Assembly: GCA_958295805.1 (NCBI GenBank)
Contig: OY282373.1
Location: forward strand, 715,001-779,000
DNA from: an uncultured Nitrospirales bacterium
Lineage (GTDB): Bacteria; Nitrospirota; Nitrospiria; Nitrospirales; UBA8639
Direction of reading: 5' to 3'
Length of the DNA stretch: 64,000 nucleotides
The position numbers were made by a program, and so were the translations under genes. A model generated the notes under the pieces. That model searched no databases and was not told the origin of the DNA. It saw only the letters and a list, made by a program, of their open reading frames with translations. Below, piece after piece: positions 58,169 to 64,000 of the stretch; the first letter of the stretch is position 1, and every line of letters begins with the position of its first letter.

Positions 58169-59092
58169 TCAACACCGTTTCGGGTCGTGTTCCGTCACTG
58201 TGTAATCGATTGTCTCGGCGGAGTTCAGCGATGAGTAATCTTCCAGTGCGTCCCACATTTGGATCAGCTGCGCATGATTGAGCGCGTCCTGTTTCTGCGC
58301 GAATACCTCTTTTCTGTAGAAGCATTTAAGTACGCCAATGCGTGGATCGGGAAGCGCGGAGACAGGTGGCTCGCCGAACGGGGTGGCGGAACGGAACGTC
58401 TCCGCGCCGTTGATCACGACCCGGAAGGAAGGTTCGTCGCGGAAAGCGAACCGGCATAGTATTTCCACGTCTCCAATCGAAGAGACGAAGGACAGGTGCC
58501 GTCCTTCAACATAATTCACACGTCTGCAAAGTGCAGCCGGACCTAAAGCCTTCAACATCACGGGAAGGAAATTGATCGCGTAGTAAGCCACAATGCCACC
58601 GCCCACGCCAGGATCGTATTTCCACGAACTCGCTGGGTTGCGGAAATCCATTTCCCATTCCAGGCGGACGGAGCAGCCACGGCTGGCCACTGTATGCCAA
58701 ATGGCTCGCGTCCAGCGACAGTGAGGAAACAGGTAAGGAACGTGATATCGGATGCCGGCGTTAATCATCATTTGATGAAGCTGGCCGGCAGTCCTCGAGT
58801 TTACAGCAATTGGTTTTTCAACGACAATCTGGATATCCTTCCGATGTTGGACAAGGTTCTGGATGATCGGGAAGTGATCACCTGGGCGGCGCGCCAAGAC
58901 GAGAACGTTCGCCTGCGCCACCAGTTCTTCCTCGTCCTCAACGAATGAGACTTGCGGAATAAAACAAGACAACTCGGGGCGCGCTTGCAACGCCGTTCTA
59001 TAGCGGTCCAGCGTTGACACGGGGAATCCCAAATCGATCAGAGCCGGTAGATGCCCGTAAAGGCCGAAGCCGCCCCCTAGAACGGAGATCAA
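58169..59092 (-). CDS. Gfo/Idh/MocA-type sugar oxidoreductase
   Basis: A 307-residue NAD(P)-dependent oxidoreductase. The nucleotide site is ISVLGGGFGLYGHLPALID (residues 2-20), and DIQIVVEKPIAVNSRTAGQL carries the conserved EKP. The C-terminal domain is open-faced beta. It probably reduces or oxidises the nucleotide sugar of the cluster. It overlaps the C-methyltransferase stop by four bases. Confidence 0.75.
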   Translation of the reverse strand: MISVLGGGFGLYGHLPALIDLGFPVSTLDRYRTALQARPELSCFIPQVSFVEDEEELVAQANVLVLARRPGDHFPIIQNLVQHRKDIQIVVEKPIAVNSRTAGQLHQMMINAGIRYHVPYLFPHCRWTRAIWHTVASRGCSVRLEWEMDFRNPASSWKYDPGVGGGIVAYYAINFLPVMLKALGPAALCRRVNYVEGRHLSFVSSIGDVEILCRFAFRDEPSFRVVINGAETFRSATPFGEPPVSALPDPRIGVLKCFYRKEVFAQKQDALNHAQLIQMWDALEDYSSLNSAETIDYTVTEHDPKRC

Positions 59093-60282
59093 TGGAAGAC
59101 CTCCAACAACTCTCCGGTGAAGCCGCGCGTACGCACGTAACGTTGTATTTCGTCACGAATATGCCAAGCCATGTTCACGAGAATCGGCGCGTCTTCCTTG
59201 GCGAAAAATTCGCGTTCATCCAGAATGGGAATCCGGGTTCCGGGGATGTAATGGCCGATCTTGGGTGACTGCGGCTTTTCGTAGGCAGCACTGATCAGAG
59301 TTTCATCGATACCAAAATAGTTGATGAGGATCGAAGCCCGGCCGGGGAAAGCCTTGGCCGGAATAGGACCGTGAGTGACGGCCAGTTGGTTGAGTTGCCC
59401 CAGGATTTCGGCCCGGCGTCGGTCTATATAGCAGCGCATACCGTGAAATTTGTCTATCAATCCAGTTTCGTCCACGCTGATCGGCCGTGGATTGTCGCGT
59501 CGCGTCAGCACAACCCGAATGTTGCCGTTGTAGCGGGCGGGAAAGTTCACGGAGACGATGGCCATCTCGAGCTTGTTTGCGACGAACTGAAACGACCGCA
59601 GGCTATAGGTGCGGGGGTGCTCATGATAAAAAGTATCGAACTGATGCCTTTCTAGAATTGCACCAAGGTAATGGTTCTCAATAACGACGAACGTGTCCTT
59701 TTTGCTCAGGGTCTTGACGCAAGCGATAGTTGAATTCAGGTCTTCAATATGGGCGAACACATTGGTGAAGGTGATAATGTCCGGTGCGGGATGCAATGCC
59801 AGATATTCGTCGATTGCTTTAGGTCCAAAGAAGTCATGGATGACGGCATCAGCGTGGGAAAGAGCATCCTCGGCCGCGTCGGTCGGCTCGATGCCGATCG
59901 TCGTCGCGCCTTCAGCTTTGAATAAAGACAATAATGTGCCGTCATTGCAGCCGACATCCAGAATAATCTTTCCGGCGAGACCGCCGGCCTCTTCTCTGAT
60001 CACCGACACAAGATCCCGCATTCCGGCAACGACGTCTTGGGTCATGGCTGCACGGTAATGGTAAGACTTAGGAAAGAGAAGAGTCTTGCGGATCTGTTTT
60101 TTCTGATGAACCGTAAGGCAGTTCTCGCAGGCGAAAAGCTCCACCGGATATTTATGCGACCGTCTCGCATCGCCAAGAGGGACCAAGTCGTCGCACATCG
60201 GCTGCGCACCGAGGTCGAGGACAGGCACGAGGACCTGGTTTTCACAAACCTCACATCTCGATATTTCGAAAGAGTCGCTCAT
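59089..60282 (-). CDS. C-methyltransferase for nucleotide sugars
   Basis: A 397-residue methyltransferase of the TylC3/NovU type. The N-terminus has a zinc-binding Cys set (CEVCENQVLVPVLDLG and CENCLTVHQ), the centre the S-adenosylmethionine motif ILDVGCNDGTLLSLF, and the C-terminus a Rossmann-like module (GRASILINYFGIDETL). Such enzymes add a branch methyl to keto-deoxysugars. ATG at 60282 is preferred over TTG at 60300. A CDP-sugar made by rfbF/rfbG is the probable substrate. Confidence 0.85.
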   Translation of the reverse strand: MSDSFEISRCEVCENQVLVPVLDLGAQPMCDDLVPLGDARRSHKYPVELFACENCLTVHQKKQIRKTLLFPKSYHYRAAMTQDVVAGMRDLVSVIREEAGGLAGKIILDVGCNDGTLLSLFKAEGATTIGIEPTDAAEDALSHADAVIHDFFGPKAIDEYLALHPAPDIITFTNVFAHIEDLNSTIACVKTLSKKDTFVVIENHYLGAILERHQFDTFYHEHPRTYSLRSFQFVANKLEMAIVSVNFPARYNGNIRVVLTRRDNPRPISVDETGLIDKFHGMRCYIDRRRAEILGQLNQLAVTHGPIPAKAFPGRASILINYFGIDETLISAAYEKPQSPKIGHYIPGTRIPILDEREFFAKEDAPILVNMAWHIRDEIQRYVRTRGFTGELLEVFH

Positions 60283-60464
60283 TTCCAAGCTGTGATTCAA
60301 GGGAGGAGACGTGAAGTTCTCGCTACCCTGTAAAAATGTCGATGCACGACGTTACCGCCGTTCTCATACATCGCCGAAATCATGACAAGATTGAACGTGC
60401 CGGAGTCGTTCATGTTTCCCTCGTTAGTGGAAATCGTGATCCGTCCGATCTGCCCACGTGTGGT

Positions 60465-61529
60465 CTAAGTGTTTTGTTCCTGGGTTTTCTTGTACGCATA
60501 GACGTGCTCGCGACTCACTTGGTTCATATTCGCGCCCATCCGATGAGCCTTGTACCACTCGATCGTCATCTTCAGTGTCGTCGTGAGGTTCAGCATCGGG
60601 CGCCAGTTCAACGCCTTCATGGCCTTTGTGCTGTCAAGAGACAAAAAACGTGTTTCAGGCGGATGAATCCCATCGTCGTGCTTCCATTGCCCCCCTCCCC
60701 ACAGCGTCGTCACTGCGTTGATGACCTCCCGCACGGATTGCGCGTTTTCAGGGGCAGGGCCGAAGTTAAACGCATCGGCCGTCTCCTCCTCTCCGTTCAA
60801 CAACTTTTCCGCCAGAGCGATGTAGCCACTGAGGGGTTCGAGCACGTGCTGCCAAGGTCGTACTGCGTGGGGGTTGCGAACGAGCAAGACTTCCCTGGCT
60901 GAGAAGGCGCGCACGGCATCGGGAATCAGTCGATCGTCGGCCCAATCTCCGCCGCCGATGACGTTGCCCGATCTCACCGTGGCAATCAGCAACTTCCGGC
61001 CGGCCGGACCCGTGAACGCTCGCCGATAGGCATGAGTGACAAGCTCAGCGCACGCCTTGCTGCTGGTGTATGGGTCGTCTCCGCCCAGCCTGTCGTTCTC
61101 GCGGTACCCCCACGTCCACTCACGGTTCTCGTAACACTTATCCGTCGTGACCACAACCACCGCTCGAACGCGTTCACACTGCCGAGCTGCCTCCAGAACG
61201 TGCGCCGTACCCATGACGTTCGTTGAATAAGTTGCGATTGGATCCGCGTAGCCGCGTCGCACCAGCGGCTGAGCCGCTAAGTGAAAGACAACCTCCGCCT
61301 CGCTCCGAGACAGGGACTCGGTCAACGCGGGAAGGTCTCGGATATCGGCCATTGTTCCTTCGACGATGCGACTGACGTCAGCGGCTGCAAACAGGTTTGG
61401 TTCTGATTCCGGCGGTAAAGAGTAGCCGAATACGCGCGCGCCGGCCTCATGCAGGCACAAACTCAGCCATCCACCCTTGAATCCGGTGTGCCCGGTCAGG
61501 AAAACACGCTTGTCCTGCCAAACGGTCAT
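60465..61529 (-). CDS. rfbG: CDP-glucose 4,6-dehydratase
   Basis: A 354-residue short-chain dehydrogenase-type enzyme. The NAD site is VFLTGHTGFKGGWLSLCL (residues about 8-25), and the catalytic motif YTSSKACAELV appears near residue 157. FHLAAQPLVRRGYADP is typical of RfbG. It makes CDP-4-keto-6-deoxyglucose. The start at 61529 is preferred since the upstream 85 codons lie inside rfbF. A gap of about 180 bases separates it from the methyltransferase. Confidence 0.92.
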   Translation of the reverse strand: MTVWQDKRVFLTGHTGFKGGWLSLCLHEAGARVFGYSLPPESEPNLFAAADVSRIVEGTMADIRDLPALTESLSRSEAEVVFHLAAQPLVRRGYADPIATYSTNVMGTAHVLEAARQCERVRAVVVVTTDKCYENREWTWGYRENDRLGGDDPYTSSKACAELVTHAYRRAFTGPAGRKLLIATVRSGNVIGGGDWADDRLIPDAVRAFSAREVLLVRNPHAVRPWQHVLEPLSGYIALAEKLLNGEEETADAFNFGPAPENAQSVREVINAVTTLWGGGQWKHDDGIHPPETRFLSLDSTKAMKALNWRPMLNLTTTLKMTIEWYKAHRMGANMNQVSREHVYAYKKTQEQNT

Positions 61530-61548
61530 CGAATTGGCCCTGGGGACG

Positions 61549-62322
61549 TCAATCTGCCCATTGAACCCAGGGCGGACTGCCGGTGGTCCATAACCGCTCC
61601 AACTCACGCTTATCGCGGGGTGTGTCCATACATTGCCAGAAACCATCGTGCCGGTAGGCGACCAGTTCGCCGTCCGCAGCCAAGCGTTGCATCGGAGAAT
61701 ACTCCCAGATGACTTCGTCGCCGTTGATGAGATTGAGGACCTCAGGTGACAGGACAAAATACCCCCCATTAATCCACGCGCCATCTTCCAGCGGTTTCTC
61801 TTCGAATTTCGATACGAGATGACCGTCCAATTTTATCGACCCGAAACGTCCAATGGGCCGAACGGCCGTGACCGTCGCCAATTTACCATGCGACAAGTGA
61901 AAGTCGATCACCCGCCTGACGTCCAGGTCCGTCACCGCATCGGCGTACGTCATGCAAAAAATTTCATCCCCGATATAGTCGCGCACTCGCGCGAGTCGTC
62001 CCCCCGTCTGCGTTTCCTTTCCGGTCTCGACAAGAGTCACGCGCCAGGGCTCGATCGATTCATTGACGTATTCAACGTCGCCGCTTGCAAAATCGACGAC
62101 GACGTCGGATACGATTCTGCGGTAATTGATGAAGTATTGTTTGACGACGTCGCTCTTGTAACCAAGACACACGATAAAATCGGATACACCGTGCCGTTGG
62201 TAGATCTTCATAATGTGCCAGAGCATGGGCCGGCCGCCGATTTCGATCATCGGCTTTGGTTGGGCTACCGTTTCCTCGGACAGCCGCGTCCCCAACCCTC
62301 CGGCGAGAATGACGGCCTTCAT
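61549..62322 (-). CDS. rfbF: Glucose-1-phosphate cytidylyltransferase
   Basis: A 257-residue nucleotidyltransferase. The N-terminal MKAVILAGGLGTRLSEET is the NTP-binding signature, then PKPMIEIGGRPMLWHIM. Later segments WRVTLVETGKETQTGGRL and FEEKPLEDGAWINGGYFVL fit RfbF. It supplies CDP-glucose for rfbG. It is the first gene of the minus-strand operon. The 360 bases upstream (62323-62682) hold no gene I can support. Confidence 0.93.
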   Translation of the reverse strand: MKAVILAGGLGTRLSEETVAQPKPMIEIGGRPMLWHIMKIYQRHGVSDFIVCLGYKSDVVKQYFINYRRIVSDVVVDFASGDVEYVNESIEPWRVTLVETGKETQTGGRLARVRDYIGDEIFCMTYADAVTDLDVRRVIDFHLSHGKLATVTAVRPIGRFGSIKLDGHLVSKFEEKPLEDGAWINGGYFVLSPEVLNLINGDEVIWEYSPMQRLAADGELVAYRHDGFWQCMDTPRDKRELERLWTTGSPPWVQWAD

Positions 62323-62682
62323 AGCCGGTCGCTCCATGCATGCGTCGTGGTGACACATCCGTGCAATTTTATTGTCATTTCATTATTGATGACCATGCAA
62401 TAGCCTTGCTGGTGGGGATACAAAGGTTTTTAGTATACCACCACCAACGTCGGCATGTGAATATAACTCTCATCTTTTTTGCGCGCGACTTCGATAACCT
62501 GACAGACTGGCTGGTGGTGCAGCAGAAGGCCAAGGGAAAAGGCCGTCCCCGTACTGAGGTCGCCCTGGGGTCCTTCCACTGTTCTGCGAGCAACTTCTTT
62601 ATGCCCGAGATCTGATCGATGCAGATTTGCCACTGGCTTAGCTGCTTTTTATAATCCACCTCTTTGCCTCATTCCTTTGACC

Positions 62683-64000
62683 ATGGACCACTCTGCCTTT
62701 CCCCAAGCGTTTCATGCGCAACTTGCCGGTCGGTTGAGAGCCGACGACGTCCAAACGGTCTCCACGGCTCTTTTGGAGGCCGGGGTGGCGGACCAGGTTT
62801 GGGAATTGGTTGTCGAACTCCAGGAACGTTCGGCGAAACTATCGAGGGAAGCCATTGATGCGCTTCCTGAAATGGTCGAACGGTGTGAGCCTGAGATCAT
62901 GGTCACGTGGATGGACGTGGCCGTGACGTTAGCCGGGAGATCGGGGGCAACGACCTTGAAATTCCTGAAGGAGAGCCCGCGTCTGTTGGGGGTGCTTGAC
63001 TCCGTTGCTCTGCGACGGCGGGTCCTCAACGCCGCGTTGGACGTTGCAGATGGCGATTCGGAATTTGCCGCCAACTGCGCGTTTGAGTTTTTCCGTACAG
63101 CGCCGGAATTGCTCTTCATCGACCCACGCACCGATTTGGCGCAGTGGGCGATGATCGGGCAAGAATTGACGGATTGGAATCACGTGGTCGGCATTGAGTT
63201 TATTCGAGAATGTCCGAGAGTCGCGGGCGTGCTGACGTGGGACGCCGTTCGACCATGGGTGGCCTTCGGCATGAAACTGATTACGGAGAATAGTTTGGGT
63301 AAACCCGATTATCTGGGTGTTCTTGAATTCTTTCGCACGAGTCCCGGACTGATCGGAGACGTCTCTGACGTTGAGGTACGCGCCAGCGTTGTCGGCGTGG
63401 GATCAACGCTCGCCGATCAATCGCCTGAAACGGCACTGCGCTTTTTGACTGAAGCGCCGCGGATCATCGGCGGTCTGCCCTCGACCGAATGGCGCAAGAC
63501 CGTTCTCCGGTATGGAGGACTCTTGGCTGAACAAGATGCCGCGGCGTTCATGGAATACGTTCGTCGCTCGCCGGAAATTATTCGCTTAGGCAGTGGAGCG
63601 GAAAGCCGAAACGAGGCCTTTGAAACGTGGTTCCGTGGGGGCATGGAAGTGTTGGCCTATAGTCCTGAGGGGGCTCGCGCGTTTTTTGCTCTTGAAACGT
63701 CGAAGGCATTACGTGCCGTTGAGCAGGGCATGAACGGGGTTCCGCTTCGACGCGTGGCCCGCTCGTTGACGTTGTTTGCCCACATGATCGGCGGCCGGTC
63801 GGTGCGGATTGAATCGTTGGCAGACGCCACGCGGTCCCCTCGTCTGGATATGAAGCCCGAGGGTCCCGTCGTGTCTCTGCCTTCCATCATGAATCGGTTT
63901 TCGCTCAAGGAAGAGAACGTTCGCTGTTATTCGGTCATGGTTGCGCATGAAGTCGGGCACGTGGCATTTGGAACGTATCACGTCGATCGTCGGTTCCTTC
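62683..64000 (+). CDS. Large protein with helical repeats and HEVGH motif, partial
   Basis: A frame that opens with ATG at 62683 and runs past the right edge (at least 439 residues). Residues about 90-330 have at least six repeats of about 45 residues with F-x3-(S/A/C)P-x-(L/I/V)-x-G pattern (FLKESPRLLGVLD, FFRTAPELLFID, FIRECPRVAGVLT, FFRTSPGLIGDVS, FLTEAPRIIGGLP, YVRRSPEIIRLGS). Near residue 421 VAHEVGHVAFGTYH gives HExxH, a zinc-binding motif. NorD/CbbO-type activators with a C-terminal von Willebrand A domain have a similar arrangement; the C-terminus is outside the window. Confidence 0.6.
   Translation, partial: MDHSAFPQAFHAQLAGRLRADDVQTVSTALLEAGVADQVWELVVELQERSAKLSREAIDALPEMVERCEPEIMVTWMDVAVTLAGRSGATTLKFLKESPRLLGVLDSVALRRRVLNAALDVADGDSEFAANCAFEFFRTAPELLFIDPRTDLAQWAMIGQELTDWNHVVGIEFIRECPRVAGVLTWDAVRPWVAFGMKLITENSLGKPDYLGVLEFFRTSPGLIGDVSDVEVRASVVGVGSTLADQSPETALRFLTEAPRIIGGLPSTEWRKTVLRYGGLLAEQDAAAFMEYVRRSPEIIRLGSGAESRNEAFETWFRGGMEVLAYSPEGARAFFALETSKALRAVEQGMNGVPLRRVARSLTLFAHMIGGRSVRIESLADATRSPRLDMKPEGPVVSLPSIMNRFSLKEENVRCYSVMVAHEVGHVAFGTYHVDRRFL

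Noticed and set aside
62375-62659. Possible gene between rfbF and the repeat protein
   Set aside because: No ribosome-binding site or protein pattern; frames on this strand differ in content and look random. A decayed sequence is possible.

Overview
This window is a piece of a bacterial chromosome that most resembles the genus Nitrospira or a close relative in the Nitrospirota. The main reason is a complex I operon with two consecutive nuoM genes (the '2M' type known from Nitrospira) but no nuoE, nuoF or nuoH. An Mrp-type antiporter cluster carrying extra NuoL- and NuoM-like subunits, ergothioneine genes and many toxin-antitoxin cassettes fit that picture. Taxonomy is inferred from gene content only.

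Layout. 1-7711: 3' end of a DabA-like (DUF2309) gene, then an Mrp operon (E, F, G, A C-terminal part, B, C, D) and two large antiporter-like subunits (NuoL-like, NuoM-like). 7795-11637: a DUF6573-like gene, a 2.6 kb transposon-like element (8541-11150) with 15-bp terminal inverted repeats and no transposase, and a small membrane protein gene. The element carries an HNH-motif membrane protein, a 29-residue membrane micropeptide, a Sel1 pseudogene, CRISPR-like relic repeats and a minisatellite. 11712-14014: an AT-richer restriction-modification locus (RHH regulator and DPPY methyltransferase facing a PD-(D/E)xK endonuclease and an HEPN protein). 14113-18338: a PriA whose ATPase motifs are lost, an FkbM methyltransferase and two small genes.

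18620-33793: nuoABCD, a ParA cassette sitting inside the operon, then nuoG, I, J, K, L, M, M2, N. 33864-36874: a TacAT-like toxin-antitoxin pair, higA with a higB remnant, a small coiled-coil membrane protein, REP-like repeats, and TusA and DsrE-like sulfur-transfer proteins. 37035-38805: a formimidoyltransferase and a one-domain voltage-gated cation channel. 38830-44849: an ergothioneine locus (egtE-like, egtD, egtB) enclosing a two-gene ABC importer resembling EgtUV. 44802-48281: a small island of DUF2130, toxin-antitoxin genes and a tRNA-like cloverleaf, flanked by a duplicated egtB 3' end.

48812-52911: a repeat-containing exported protein, a dead AAA/DUF4143 gene, an S9 peptidase and a bfd gene behind a Fur-box-like sequence. 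52965-62322: a minus-strand surface-polysaccharide operon (rfbF, rfbG, C-methyltransferase, oxidoreductase, GT2, GT-C) in which GT-C and the GT2 tail have undergone a 2.16 kb tandem duplication. 62683-64000: start of a large protein with helical repeats and an HEVGH motif.

The best candidates for something new are the cargo element at 8541-11150 with its HNH-membrane protein and micropeptide, the R-M/HEPN locus, the cloverleaf RNA at 47304-47374, the nuo operon lacking nuoH but containing parA, and the ergothioneine synthesis-plus-import locus. No standard tRNA, rRNA, complete CRISPR-Cas or intact transposase gene was recognised.
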